Assembly: GCF_000005505.3 (NCBI RefSeq)
Contig: NC_016131.3
Location: forward strand, 71,830,855 to 71,894,854
Length of the DNA: 64,000 nt
Direction of reading: 5' to 3'
From: Brachypodium distachyon
Lineage: Eukaryota; Streptophyta; Magnoliopsida; Poales; Poaceae
Positions within the stretch are counted from its first letter, which is position 1, and each line of letters opens with the position of its first letter. The position numbers and the translations under genes are program-made. Shown in pieces: positions 46,487 to 60,000 of the stretch. The notes below the pieces were generated by a model. It searched no databases. It saw nothing but the letters and a program-made list of their open reading frames with translations, and had not been told where the DNA came from.

Positions 46487-47164
46487 TTGAGTCTGACCAG
46501 AGTTGTCAAACAGGCAAGCCGAGATCAATATAAGGATCTCTGAGTATTGTACTAAGTTGTGAAGAAAATCCACAGATCACCTTTTTTGAGGGGGGTGTTA
46601 GAGCACAAGATAAGCTTATGCAGACGCACTGGAGTTGATGATCTGACTAACCTTCCCAAACATTCATCCTGATTCTTGCATGGCAGAATGGAAAGTCATC
46701 AGGTGTCAGTTCGTCGAGAAAACATTCTCTGCTAACAAAAATCCCTTAGTCATTTTGCAGAGGATAAATAAGAACATCCAAGTTAGCACAAACATATTGC
46801 TTACCAAATTCCAACATTAAAGATAAAAGGGTATGTACATACTGCAAAAGGAGAGCTGAAGGAAGCATCACAATGTATCTTCACTGCAAACATGTAGCAG
46901 CAGCAAAGGGGAAACAAAAATAATACACAATGCTTCGATTCATCACATTATCAGTAAGATCAATTCGTTAAACTAGCCAACATTGCCTCATTTATGAACA
47001 AGGACAAGACTTTTTACGCAGAGTTCCTTAGTTTAGTATTACCATGCCAATTCATTACAGGAGGGATCCTAAAAACATCACTTTCTGCCCAAAGCAGTAA
47101 GAACATGAGCCTATTGGGCTGACATCTAGAGCTTCTTCCTCCTGCTGCCTACAGAACAAAACCA
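46487..47164. other. Convergent 3' flanks of SULTR3 (+) and NET1 (-)
   Basis: No additional gene is recognised in the 678 bases between the two stop codons. Both 3' UTRs must lie here, so overlapping antisense transcript ends are possible. Confidence 0.6.
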
Positions 47165-50100
47165 TCAAGGCTCAGTTCTTGTTTTCGGACGAACACAACC
47201 ACAGAAGGGAACCCTACTCTTCTTCTTCTGCGCAGCATCATTTTTGTCCTTTCTTGCATATACATAATCCCTCAAGAGCAACCGCGAACGCTTGTCAGAG
47301 ACTTTGACCCTTTTGTACTCATACTCTTCCTCGAGTTTCAGTAAGACGTATTGTATCTTCTGAAGTTCGAGGTCCAACCTTGCAACCTTTTCTGATCCTT
47401 TCTGGACCTGCTCCGATATTCTCCTTCTGCTGGAATAGCCTTCTAGCTCAGCATTTACCTCAAATGCAGGATAATTCTCAGCCTTCTTTGTCAAACTGTT
47501 GTTGAAATCTATCTGTTCCATGACAGAACCCTCGATCTCCTGCAGTTGAGATCGAACGCTGCTGTACTCGGAGCTCGTGGGAGACTTTCCCTTCAATGTT
47601 CCCTCAATTTTCTGCTTCACTTCCTCAATGCTTGCTTGGATGATTAACAGCCCCTGAGCATCGGTAGTGAGCTTCTCAAGAACATTCTTGCTCCATAATT
47701 GCTGAGGTTCCAGGGATGCTGTTGACATCTCGAGTCTGTCAATCCCTAGGTCTCTTCCTCTTGCTAGTTCAAAGGAAGGGTACTCACTCTTTACCTCCTC
47801 CACCGCCTGTATGTCATGTTCAGATGATGAAGATTTTGCTGTTTGGTTCTTGCAATCCTTCTCTGCAGTCTCCCAGAGTTGAAGCATCTCATCATCAAGC
47901 TCTGCATTTGCATCACCACCAAGAGGGTAGACAGTGGCTCCAGTGCCGTAACGTGAACAAGTAGATACCTGATCCAGTTCAATATCTTTCATTATCTGCA
48001 CTTGCTTCCCTTTGGAGTTATCAGCATCATATTTTTGCCTATCATCATCCATGTTTTGCTCTTTGCGTTCAGTGCATGAGACTTTTCTTGTTTTAAGATC
48101 TTCAATTTCTACATTAGCTGCTTCCAATTTGGCAGCAGATTCAGTAAACTCCTTATCTCGGCGGTCCTTGGCATCTAATATTACAACTCGGAGTGCTTCA
48201 ACTCTTGCAATTAAGTTTTGCAACTCCAAAACACCAGATGATTTGTCTTGAGATTCCGAACCACGTCTGTCCTCTTGCACAAATTCCTGAAGAAGTAAAA
48301 GAGAGCGTAAGTGAATATAATGAATAATATTGTTGCTCTGAATGCGACTATATTAGAACAATCTAGTTTTCATCATGACAGAATGCTACTTGTCAACGAG
48401 AAATATGAATATTTTGTTTGCGTCTAATGGATATTTTTTATTGTAAAACAATTGCACACTTATCCCGTATCCATGGAGAATGGAAATTGTTCCCTAGTTT
48501 CACAGGAAAGATGAAGCAGCATACCAATTTGCCTTCTTTATTAAGTTCTGAAAGTAAAAGAGTGCCTTCTTCCAGCCTGGCTAGCTGATCAGACAGAGAT
48601 GCTACAAATTGCTGAGATATGCTCATCTCGGCCTTTAGTTCTGCGTTTTCTCCTCCCATGCTAGCAATCCTTTTGTGAAGGTCATCAACATATGAATTCC
48701 TTGAGGAGATTTCTTTCATTAGCATTGCCCTTTCGGTAATCATTCTTATCTCAAGAGCCTCGCATTCCATCATCAGCTCAAGTAAGTGTTCCTCGTAGAT
48801 CATGACATTCACTGAACAAGTTATCATATCACTCACCAGTGAAACAATTTCCTTTTCATGCTGCTCAGCTTCTGCTGTCACCATCTCAAGTGTAGACATC
48901 AAACTCTTTTCCTTCTGTTTATGAATGTCAACTTCTCCTTGCAACGCCACTTTTGCTTCGCAAAGAAGAAGAAAATCATTATCCCTTTCAGCAACTTGTT
49001 CAGTTAGTGTTGTAATTACCTTCTCAAGTTCACCTTTTACCCCTTTTGCATCTTCCATAGAAGCCTCAAGATCCCTGAGAACTCTGCACAGTTCCTGGTT
49101 TGTCTCTTGCAAGGATTGATTCTTCTCATCTGCTTTGCATAGCTTATCATCCTTCTGCATCAACTGTGCAATGACACTATTGAGTTCAATCTTCAATTTC
49201 TCCTCCCTTTCGCTACCTTGCTGCAACCTTTGCCCCAGTTGTTCATTCAACTTAATATGCTCATGATTTTTGTTTTGCAGAATAAGTAATTCTGCCGCTC
49301 CTGTCTCTGCTTCTTTCTCAAGTTCACACTTCTGCCAGTGCAGATCTCTGGAGTCAAGTACTATCTGTGTAAGAATTGTTCCAAGAACAGATAGCTCAGC
49401 CTCCATGAAGACATTTCTATGTTCACTTTCCTCCTTATGCTTTACATGGTTGAAAGTTTCAAGAGACAAAGTCTGCAGCATAATTTCATCATGAACCACA
49501 CCAGGACGCCCCAAGTCCTCACAGATATTGAGGATCTTAATTTGCTGTGAGATCCAATCCCTTAGGCTCTTGTTGTGATTCAACAATGCTTTCTTCTCCT
49601 CTTCTTCATTTTTGGCTTCCTCCTCGAGCCGTGCTATCATTGCCTCTGCCGAATGAGTGGCCTCCATGAACTTCTGGCATTCATCAAAGAGAGCAAAGTT
49701 TTTGTCTTTCACATCGGCCAAACTATTATGCAAGATCAATGCACTGATAGAAGCATATGTACATTCTTGCTGTTCTTGGTCAAGCATCTGGTCCATATGA
49801 CAGATTTTCTCTCGCAGAGAAGAAACTGCCACTTCAAAGTCATTTATCTGTATTTGGTGCAACCTGAGCAAAGCTTCATGCTGTTCATTTCTAATTTCCA
49901 GCTGATCTTGTAGATTCCTAAGTTGACTATATAAGAGATCTTTCTCTGCCAACAAGGATGAGTGCTTGTCTCCCAGATCACCATGCTCATCTTCCAGAGA
50001 TTTCATAGACAGTGTAGTGCTCTCCAGCTGACAGTCAAGAAGATTTGAGTCAGATATCAATGGGACTGTTCAAGCAGCCTTTGAACAAGAATAATATGTT

Positions 50101-53100
50101 CTGTACTAACAAGGTTACTAAAGACGTATGAAGATTTGAGTTAGATAGTTAAGAGTGATGGTATAATTGAGTGATACCTGGGAGAGAATATTGTCCTTTT
50201 CAGCAAGATAAGACTGAGACAATTCTTCTGAAGCTTCTAACTTCATTCTCAATTCTGCAAGCTCAGAGTTCACATTAGAGAATGAAGTCTCGAACATGGA
50301 CTTTTGCTCCGAAACTTCAGCATACTTTTTATTAAGGACATGCAGTTCTAGAGCTAGAGCATCCTTCTCAGAACTATGCAAGGAAACATCATACTTGAGT
50401 GAGCTTTCCGAATCTTCCAGTTCTTTTACAGTCTCCTTCAGAGCTTCCATTTCAACAATTGCATTTGAAAATGATTTCTTCAAGATTGAAAACTCGTCTG
50501 ATAGTTTCTCCATGCCACATACTTTTTCCTCAAGCACCTGCTGGAGTGTTGCTGCTCTTCTATTTAGTGCCTCCATCTCTATTTCCAGTGAACAGTACTG
50601 CTTCCCCAGAATTTCCTTATCTCTTATCTGATGGGTCAATTGTTGTTGAAGCACTTCATTTTCGCCAATTTGGAGCCCCACTTCGTTTTTAAGATTTACT
50701 TGCATTTCCTTTAACATATCCAGTTCATCATGAAGACCTCTGATAATTGATTCAGAAGAAAGATTTTGTTCACCAAGGATACGGTTATCCTCTGCATGCT
50801 TGGATATCATGTTCTCAAGGTCCATCTTACTGTTCTCCATCTCATTCAACTTGCCATTCAGCCTCTCGATCTCCAAAACCAACATACTCACTTCTTCCTG
50901 AGACTGAGAATGCAGATTTGTCATCATAAGAAGAGCTGCTTCACCTTCAATGTGCTTCTGTGCTTCATCTTTCAGGCTAGTCTGCAAGGCATCCACCTCT
51001 TCTCTCTTCAATTTGAGTTCTTTATCAAGCATTTGCCCTTTTTGTTCAGAACTCTCTAGTTCAGCCTGCACCTCAGAGAGTTTAATTTCCAGATTAGATA
51101 CTCTCACCAAGGACTCCTTCTGCTGAAGAAGAGCCGTGCCCTTCTCGGAGTTCAGCAGCGAGATAGTTTTCTTAAGCTCCGAAGACACGTTTTCCACTTC
51201 ATTCAACTTTCTGTTCAGCATGCTAATCTCTAGAGCTAATCTATTTACTTCTACCCGAGAATTAGAATGTTCATTAGTCATCATGAGAAGAGCTTCTTCA
51301 CCCTCAGTACGCTTCTGGGCTTCATCGCCGAGGCTAATCTGCAAGCTATCCACCTCTTCTCTCTTCTGTTTGAGTTCCTTGTCCAGCATTTGCACTTTCT
51401 GTTCAGCATTCTTTAGTTCAACCTGTACCTCTGAAAGTTCAGATTCCAGATCAGATGTTCTTACCAAGGACTGCTTGTGCTTAAGAAGAGTTGTGTCTTT
51501 CTCGGAATTCAGAAGCAAGATGGTGTCCTTAAGCTCGGAAGATAGGGTTTCCACCTCATTCAGCTTTCTGTTCAGTGTCCCGACCTCCAGAGCCAGCCTA
51601 TTTACTTCTTGTTGTGACTGAGAGTACAGATTCTTATTTGAGAACAGCAATGTCTCAGCTTGCACACGCTTCTTGCCCTCTTCTTGCAGACTTGACTGCA
51701 GAAATTCCACCATGCCATTCTTCTGTACAAGTTCTTGCTCCAGCATCTGCAACTTGTTCTCAGTCTTCTCCAGCTCCAACTGTATCTTCGAGACTTCTGA
51801 ATTCAGGTCGGATACTTTTTCAAAGGACAGACGCTGTTGAACAAGTGCTGCCTCTTTCTCGGCATTCAAAACACAGATGGCGTTCCTAAGTTCACATGAT
51901 AATTCCTCTACAACCAGCTTGCTGTCCTGCACGTCGCTGAACTTATTGTTTAGATTTTCAAGATCCATAACAAGCCTACGCACTTCTTCCTGAGATTTGG
52001 AAAGCAGGTTTTTCACCATGGTAAGTTCTGCTTCCGCATGCATTCGTTTATGGCTTTCCTCTTCCAAATTATTTTGGAGCCCATTCACCTCCTTTTTCTT
52101 GTGTTTGAGTTGTTGCTCCAGCAACTGGACTTTCTGCTGATTTTTCTCCAGTTCTGACTGTATACCAAAAAGCTGTGCCTCTAAACAAGAAACTCTGTCT
52201 GAGGATTGCTGGTGTTGGAGTAGCATTGCATCTTTCTCAGAATGCATCTCTGAAATGGTGCTCTTGAGTTCTCGTGAAATGTTCTGCAGATCCAACCTTT
52301 CATTTTCAACCTCGCCAAGCTTGTTGCTTAAGGTTTCAAGATTTTGTGCTAGAGTCTTGGCTTCTTCCTGCAACTGCAAATGTAGGTGCTCTACTCTGCG
52401 AAAAGCTGTTTCGGCACGGATGCACTTCTGGCCTTCCTCTTGCAATGTACTTTGGAGGTTACCCACCTCTTTGTTCTTGTGTTCAAGTTCTTGCTCCAGC
52501 ATCTGAGCTTTCTTTACAATTTTCTCTGTTTCTGAATGTGCCACCAAAAGTTGAGATTCCAAGTATGATGCTCTCTTTGAGGACTTCTCTGCTTTCTTGA
52601 CAATCTTCTCTGTTTCTAACTGTGCCACCAAAAGTTGAGCTTCTAGGCACGATACTCTCTCCAAGGACTTCTGCTGTTGAAGAAGTGATGCATCGTTCTT
52701 AGAATTCAGCTCTGAAATCATCCTCTCATGTTCTTGCGACATGTTATGCAATTTAAAGTTCTTATGTTCCAGGTCACCCAATTTTTTGTTTGATTGTGCA
52801 AGGTCTTGTGCCAGCCTTTTAGCCTCTTCCTGAGACTGGGAATGCAGGTCTTCCATTGCAAGAAGAGCTGCTTCCTTTTGCATGTGATTGAAGTGTTCAT
52901 CTTGCAGCTGAGCACGTATCGCATCAGCTTCTTCTCCCTTCTGCTCAAGTTCTTGCACCAGGATTTGTACCTTCAGTTCAATCTTCCCCCGCTCTGATTG
53001 TGCCTTTGTGAGCTTAGATTCTAGATCAGACACCTCCTCAATGCACTGCTGGTGTTGAAGCAGAGCCACATCCTTTGCAGTGTTCATTTGTGAGATAGTG

Positions 53101-55942
53101 CTCGTAAGGGCTTGGATCTCCCTCTCAATTTTCCTCTTCGAATCCCCCAGAGAGTCTATGTTGCCATGAAGTTCTTCTATTAAGAGTTCAGAAAATTGCT
53201 TCTGTTCAGTAAGTTTTGCAACGTCCTTCTTCAGCTCGCATACAGTATCCTCCAGGTTAAGCTTCACCTCCTTGAATTCACTCAACCTATCATTTGCTGC
53301 CCTCATCTCTAGAGCCATCATACGCACCTCTCCCTGAGATTTACTGTACTCTTTCTCTATGGTGCACAGATCATCTTCAGCCTGTTTGCGCTTGGCACTT
53401 TCATCTTGCAGACTAGAGTGGAAGATCTCCATCTCCTTTCTACATTGTGCAAGCTCTTGCTCTTGCAACCCGATCTTCTGGTTCAAAATCTCAAGCTCAG
53501 ATTGCATTGTGTTGTTACGTGATTCAGCACAGTTTAGCTTCTCAACTTCCATCACCATATAATCAGAGAGTTTCTTAAGTTCGGTGTGTGCCTTTGAGAG
53601 CTCAGACTCTAAAGCCGAAAATCTTTCAGTGGATACACTGTATTGCAGAAGGGCTGCATCTTTCTCGGACCTCAAACATGAGATGGTGTCCTTGAGGCTT
53701 TGGCTTTCACTCTCAGCATTGTTTGCCCGCTGAGACTCAGATGAAACCTGCTGTTTCAGACTTTGACTCTCCGCTAATAATTTGGAAATTTCTTGTTGCA
53801 GTTTCATGATATCATCTTCTTTCCCTTTAGCATCTGGACTTTCAAAACTGAGGCCTTTTCTTACTTTCCCATCAGGAAAACTGACACGATGGGCACTGTC
53901 GCAGCTTGCAAACAAATCATTGAACTGTTTAAGACCTTTGCGACTTGAACTTATTTCATCAGGGTGTGTACCACTCCTCTTGACAGTAAATAGCTGTGGT
54001 GACACACCAAGTGCATCCTTGTGCAGATCATCAGGATCAAATGGTGCACGTAAGGGTATCTGCATCTCTGGTGTACGTGGCTCAACTTCTTGGCTTGAGG
54101 GCGACTCCTCAGACATTGATGGCATCTGATTTGGAAACTCTTCTGAAATTGTTCGATGGGCCTGCCGGAGTGCTCCAGTAGCTTGATCATACCTTTCGGC
54201 TAAAGCACGGTATGCTCTGTAAAATTCTTCCACATGTTTCATGAGCTCGGGGCGTTTCTTATAGTACATTTCTGCTCTCCTTGCAAAAGAGTCGGCATCT
54301 TCATTGATAAGTTTAATCATCGCTTTGACCATCACATCCATGTCTGTTTCACAAGAAGAAATTCAATTAGCATATATAGCAGATTATCCATTTATTTGTA
54401 TTGAAGTTTCAATATTGTAACCAGCCTCTACATGATGCGTCAACAAGGTCAATACAAAATGGTCAGAGGCAAGTGTAGTTCAGAAATAAATATAAAAAAG
54501 GACTGGACATGTTTAGTACTCCCTCCGTCCAGGACTGTAAGGCGTTTTAAAACTTTGACCACTATTATGTGCAAAAATATATAGATTCAGCACGCAAGAA
54601 TAATATAATTGAAAAATTCTTTATGTTATATATATTGTATATGTTTTTACTATTTTTTATGTATATTATTAGCCAAAATCATGCACTGGAGGCTGTGCAA
54701 AGTCAAATGTGCCTTACAGTGATGTAAATAGGGAGTAGAACAAAATGCGAAGGTGGAAAGCAAATCTTCCTGCATAATGCAATAATCCCCACTGAACTCC
54801 CACAAATCCAACTAATAACAAATTAAGCCCATTCTGTTCCTATGTATTCCATTATCCAAATGCTGACACAGGTACGTAAAATAAATGCTCTGGTAACAAG
54901 TACTAGTACTTGTGAAATTCTGTTCCTCGTAAATCATAGAGTAGAAAAATTAAGTGTGTGGAAAATCATGGCATTTAGGTGAACTGGAATAATGATAGGT
55001 TTATGCTATTATTAAATAGATGAATTTTGCAGTGTAGAATAATCGTATTACAAGCAATATGCTTTAGTTTATCATTTTCAACGTGCTATCACAAACCAAT
55101 ATTCTATTCAGTGCTACGTCTCTGTGTTGACTAAAAAACTATTCCAATCGAAGCCTGGAAATTTTGTTAGCTCCATGGCCCTGTTTTGCTGTCACCTTTC
55201 TATCTCAGTGAAAACTGAAAAGTGAAAACAGAAGAATTGCCTGCAATTTTTCAGAAAAATGCATATTTCATATTACTGAACTCTGGTTCCGACAAAAAAA
55301 ATTCACTCAGATTATAAGTTTTCTGGAACTGAGACGATGGTCCCAAATGATCACCAAGATCAGAAACCACGAGTTATATAGTAAAACGAGAGATATAAAG
55401 AAGACTGCACAACCAAAAACACTAGCTGGTATTTGATCCAAAGTAGCAATTTTGCATCAAAATATTATTTCAATTTAATTGCTTTTTGGCAAACCTTTAG
55501 TAGGAGTTCAAGTTCAACTGGCAATTGGCAACCAACATAATGAGCTACCCTACAAATTACTGAGATCGGGATGTTTCCAGACTTCCAGCACACCAGCTAG
55601 GCAGATATCCAGTAAAAACGAACGTTAAACTATCAGCCAGCAAAAAAAGATTGTATATGCACAAAAATGGCTAGCATTTCACGCACATTATATCCTTAAG
55701 TGGGTTGTTATAAAGCTTAATGCAAGGGTCGACGAAAATATCTTTGCTTGTGTATACTCATTTCGATATCAAAACACAGCCTGCAGCTAGATTCAGAAGA
55801 AAGCATAAACAATAATGAATTGCATGGAAAACGTACCAGTAAGATTCTCCTGAAGCCACTTGGAGTTTTTCGGGCTGATATGGCTAACCCACAACCATGA
55901 GTACCGTGTTGAATTCGAATCATGACGGACTAAAGTCGCCAT
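47165..55942 (-). CDS. NETWORKED1-type actin-binding protein (KIP1-like/NAB domain)
   Basis: The four coding exons on the minus strand are 55942-55837, 54343-50178, 50027-48525 and 48286-47165. Phases close to 6897 nt (2298 residues). Exon 1 ([34 protein letters not shown]) and the start of exon 2 ([47 protein letters not shown]) form the NET actin-binding domain (about residues 10-85), split by an intron. The rest is almost entirely coiled coil, including about seven units of a 115-125-residue repeat (roughly residues 255-1140). The C-terminus has a basic [14 protein letters not shown] stretch and FCGCVRPKT ending, as in NET1 proteins. Family members link actin filaments to membranes such as plasma membrane and plasmodesmata. 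The Arabidopsis NET1 paralogues are roughly 1.7 kb residues or less, so this copy is long. The exon 3 acceptor at 50028-50029 is chosen to keep the frame. Confidence 0.95.
50950..53690 (-). repeat. Internal tandem repeats within the NET1 coiled coil
   Basis: A unit typified by LNSEKDxxLLQ, followed by SxLESxL, QMLEQELxxK and LQxSLxxE, recurs about seven times. The LNSEKD-equivalent positions lie near 53660, 53070, 52695, 52230, 51850, 51505 and 51145. The three youngest spacings are about 345-380 bases (115-125 residues). Units 5-7 (toward 51 kb) are the most alike, suggesting recent unequal duplication. Plants with shorter NET1 proteins would lack some units. Confidence 0.8.
52507..52674 (-). 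repeat. 84-bp in-frame tandem duplication in NET1 exon 2
   Basis: TTCTCTGTTTCT.A.TGTGCC followed by ACCAAAAGTTGAG on the plus strand occurs at about 52518-52552 and again about 84 bases later. In protein this gives two copies of [16 protein letters not shown] / [17 protein letters not shown], a 28-residue (four-heptad) duplication inside a larger repeat unit. Length in whole heptads preserves the coiled coil. Confidence 0.8.
54517..54737. mobile_element. Stowaway MITE in NET1 intron 1
   Basis: It begins TACTCCCTCCGTCCAGGACT and ends AAATAGGGAGTA, with TA on both sides, matching the canonical CTCCCTCCGTC Stowaway terminus. It is about 220 bp, AT-rich inside and carries no coding capacity. It sits about 175 bases upstream of the exon 2 acceptor (54344-54345), in the 1.5-kb intron that splits the NAB domain. 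Confidence 0.85.
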
Positions 55943-57060
55943 TGGTCGAGAGGAGCAACGTAAACCACCACCACAGATGGCACGATATGTCCGAACTTCT
56001 TTGTTGCTCAGAACTGAGCAGCCATACCCATGCCCAAGTGGTATATCATGTTTGACGACACAATATGATTCTGCAGCTCCAGAGCAAGGATTCGAACTGC
56101 TGTGGAGTATGTCATGCTTCCGGGCAAAGCGGATAGCCAGGAGCCCAAAAGGCGCACATAATTTCCCAATTTGTAATCAGTCTACCTGCAGCAATGCACA
56201 AGGGTAGATGGTGGTCAGCAGTTGAAAAGAAGGGTTTCATCTATCAAATCTTACATTAGAAGAGACATGTTGTGGACAAATCTGTTCACCTCCCATCCAC
56301 GAATTTCCTGATAGATGCAGCAGAATGGATGAAACCCTGAACCAGCCTCAGAGCATACGAAGACAGATTAATAATCCCACTGCATTGCGGAGGAAACAAC
56401 AGTGTTCAACAAAGTGAATGAGTATATCACGAAAACAGACTAAGATGTAAAAAATTTTGTAACTGTGTGTAGATACATGAAAATGCTGGGAAAACAGGGG
56501 CAATGCTATGGAAAAGGAAAATCAGGAGAAAAAACAGAGAAAATAAGAGTGTCACTCCTTCACAAAAAGTGCCGAACTTCAGCACATACCAAAAACATAG
56601 GAGACCAATGCTACGGCAGAACGCACAAAAGGTGTCCCCTTGGCAAGCAAAACTAGCAAACCAAGCAATGGCCTCCCAACCGGAGCAACAAACCTCGGGA
56701 TTCACCGGCCATTGTTCTTCCCCATCCCACTAGCCAGTAGAACACCCACTAGAAGGCACAGGGCAACCAACAAACACCAGAATGCATCAGAAAAAGATGA
56801 ATCTTTCAATCAAAGAAACGCAGAACAGATCAAGAACGAGCAGCTGGGTCGTGGATAGAAGAAGCAAAGGCGTTAGGAAGAGATCCAATCTTGGAGCGGT
56901 GGAGGAGAGGAGAGCAGTGGCGTACCGCAGTGGACTCTGTGGGAGACGGCAGACAGTGACTGGTGGCAATGGAAGCAAGATCCCATCTCACAGCGTCACC
57001 CCCATTGCCTATGGTCTATGGTCAGGTCAGCACTCACCACCGGAGTCTTTGCAGCGTTAA
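55943..57060 (-). other. Probable NET1 5' UTR exon(s) and intron
   Basis: The region upstream of the NET1 start lacks another gene. On the minus strand, CTCTCCTCTCCTCCACCGC (around 56900) leads through TATCCACGACCCAG, a typical grass leader composition. A 5'-UTR intron is likely between there and the start codon. Exact transcription start and splice sites cannot be placed. Confidence 0.4.
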
Positions 57061-60000
57061 GTGTGTACTCTGCACTGTGTACATGCCGAGAAAAGGCTGT
57101 GAAACGCACAAAGGAAAAGTAGAGACACAGTACAAGCCGCACAGGAAGGGAAAAAAGAGAGAGATAAGTTTGGGTTTTTTGATTTGATCGCGGCATTTTA
57201 GGTGCGGCAATAAAAGTAGTCCTTGAATCCAATAAAAATGAATCGACTAACTGTGCTTTCTGAAAAAGTAAATCGAGTAACGGTGCTGTTACTAATTGGC
57301 AATAAATCTGGCGTTAAAAGCCTGAAATAATGCACAGGCTTAAATGTGTCTATTTCAGGTTCCGTTTTCCCATTTACTTACCTTGTATTGCAGTGTCTAT
57401 ACTACTCTCCAGTATTTTCACCCAGACCGGAGTATATTATACGGAGTTTTATAGTACAGTAGTAGGCTTCTTCTTTATGTCTGTCTCTCCTTCTTTCCTG
57501 GCCTGGTGATCTCTGCGGTTTATGCTTCCCAATGTTCACTTTCACATGTGTTCTTTTTGTGTTGGGTCTTGTCGAGAAACCCAAAACTATGTTTACTGCA
57601 GTCTCACTCCACAGCAGGCCATGTTGATCTGAAGAAAGCACAATTTGACCTGATGTGGTTCATCCAGAGGCCCGAGGAAAAACCAAATGATGATTAGGTG
57701 TGATCCCCATGTGACACACACACAAGCACTTGCGCATCCCCTTGCAAAAGTGGCTCCTAGAATAATGTTCATTTGGCATCTCCCCGATGATCTGCCGGAC
57801 ACTGCAGGTTGTTCATTTGGCATCTCCCTTGATCTGGTCCTTCTTCCCTCTCTGTCGGATCTCTTCGTTGGCTACAAATTGCACGGGAGCTGTAAACAAT
57901 GAGAAAAAAATCAGAGCAATTGATCTGAGCTTGGGTGGTAAGCCTAATCTCCTCCTTGCAGATCAGACACAGCACTGTCGTCTTCACTTGTGCAGGAAGT
58001 CTTCAGGGGAGAATTATGTCACCATGCGGTAGTTCATCAACGACACTCCCACGAGGACCGCGACCAGCCAACCACCATTGCAGTGCAGGTAGAAGCAGAG
58101 GCCGTAGTAGTACTGCTTGGCTACGGTGTGCAGCCACGCCATCCACGGAGGAGTAGGGCCAAATTCGTCAAAGGGATTCCATGTGACCAGGGAGGGGCGA
58201 AATAATCAGGCATGGCCACTCTTGCTGCTGGGTCCCGACCAGAATCCCCATGGATCGAGAAGGGGAAGAAACGGACGGCTTCTGCGCTAGCTCACGTGGC
58301 CGCCTCGTGGCTCCCGCACATGGCGTGTGTTCCTCTTCCTCCACCTGCAGCTGCAGCAGGCGGCATTATTGCGTCGGTGGAGTGCAGCCAGGGGCGCCAT
58401 GAGATCGAAGAAGCTCGATCGCCGACGCAACAGACTCCCCCGCCGCGCGCCTCCAACCCCTTCGTCGTACTCGTTCTCCGGTCGCCGTCCGGTGAGGGCT
58501 GCCCGGGCGGCCGGCGAAAATCGTTTCCAGTCTAGGGTTTGGCGACCTGCGAAATGGGCCTTCGAGGACAGGCTGGGGCTTTCCCTTTGGTCAATGAAGG
58601 CCCATGATAACGAATTACAAGTCAAGGATGGGCAGTTTTCTTCTTCTCCGTCCGACCTGGCCTACATTTAGTATAGCCCAATAGCCCATTCTGCAAAACT
58701 CTGGGCTGTCATCATCGAGAATAAAGAAAGAGGCCGGCCCGCCACCATAAACCCAAGCGGCTCTTTTCCTTTTCTTCCCATCTCTTGATTGCTTTTTCCT
58801 CTAAATTTTTTTTCAAAATCTCTTGATTGCTTTTTTGCGCAAAGCCGTCTCTTGATTGCTACTCTGCATCTCTGCTCTCATCGCCGTACCAGTGAATTTT
58901 GCTTCTAATCGGCACCCCAATATTTCTCATTTTGGTTGGCAGATTGTTGCCTCTTTTTTCTCTGGTTGCAGGGCTATTTCATCGTATCCACATGACTCGG
59001 ATGTAACACACGTGGACTTGTGATGTAAACAGCAGCTGTTGTTCACCATGGCATGATCACAAGGGGGCGACATTTTCCTCGGCGCATATGCAAGCTTCAA
59101 GAAGAAGAAGAAGAAAAGGCTAGTGCTCAATCATGAATAAATAGATCGTAGTCCCCGTGCTCGTCTCTTGTCCTTCCTTTGACACTACAGGCTTACGAAG
59201 GTCAATTAGACAGAAGTAGAACACCTTGGGTTACTCAACTCCAGCACAGAGTCATCAACTGCTGCACTGTATTTATTATTTCCTGAACTAGAATGGCATT
59301 TCCAACTGCGGAACGAAGATGCACAGATCTGGAAAGAAAGCGAAACCTTGCCTTGGCAACCATCTCTCTGTCACTCGCTATTCAGATGCACGAGCTCCGG
59401 TCAGTAAAATTAAACTTGTTCTCCCCGGCAGCTGCCAATAAACGTACCGGCGACCCAAGTTTGTTGCGACGGCACTGTACATGACTGCATTTTCATGCAT
59501 CCTGCTGCCGCGATCTTTGTCACGCGCGATACTTCACTTGCAACTAGCCCTCCTTTGCTGCTGCGTGCATATATGTGCAGCAGATGGACCACTTGAGTTG
59601 AGAAGTTGAGACTAGAAAAAAAAAAGTCGAGAGCTGAGACCATGGCTTTTGTACTTCAGTTTTGCCTGCGTACGTACGTAACGTACTGCACGCAACGGCA
59701 AACGGCACTGTATATATAGGTGACTGGGTGAGGAAATACTGTCGTCTTTACTTGGAGATTTTGCTTCTGCGGTGCCAAATCTCCTCGGATTGTCGCAGCA
59801 ACACGACGGGTTTGGGTGCCATCTTGTTGTCTTTGTTGAGACGGGGTGACCTTTTTTTTTGTCTAAAACCTTGAGATGAGATCGATGAGGGTGATGGGAC
59901 ATGTAAGGTACGTACAACGCGATGCAATGCACTCTGGGGCTTTGAGATGCGCATGCTCGGGCTCGACACGAGCAGCGCCGGGCCACATTCCAATGATGGC

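Noticed and set aside
48012..53562. Plus-strand frames (60-161 residues) across the NET1 locus
   Set aside because: They are Ser/Leu/Phe-rich antisense products of a Glu/Lys/Leu-rich coiled-coil coding strand.
56085..56110. tRNA T-arm-like GGATTCGAACTGC (minus-strand tRNA)
   Set aside because: The stem bases beside the TTCGAAT loop do not pair, and no anticodon or D arm is found at the right spacing.
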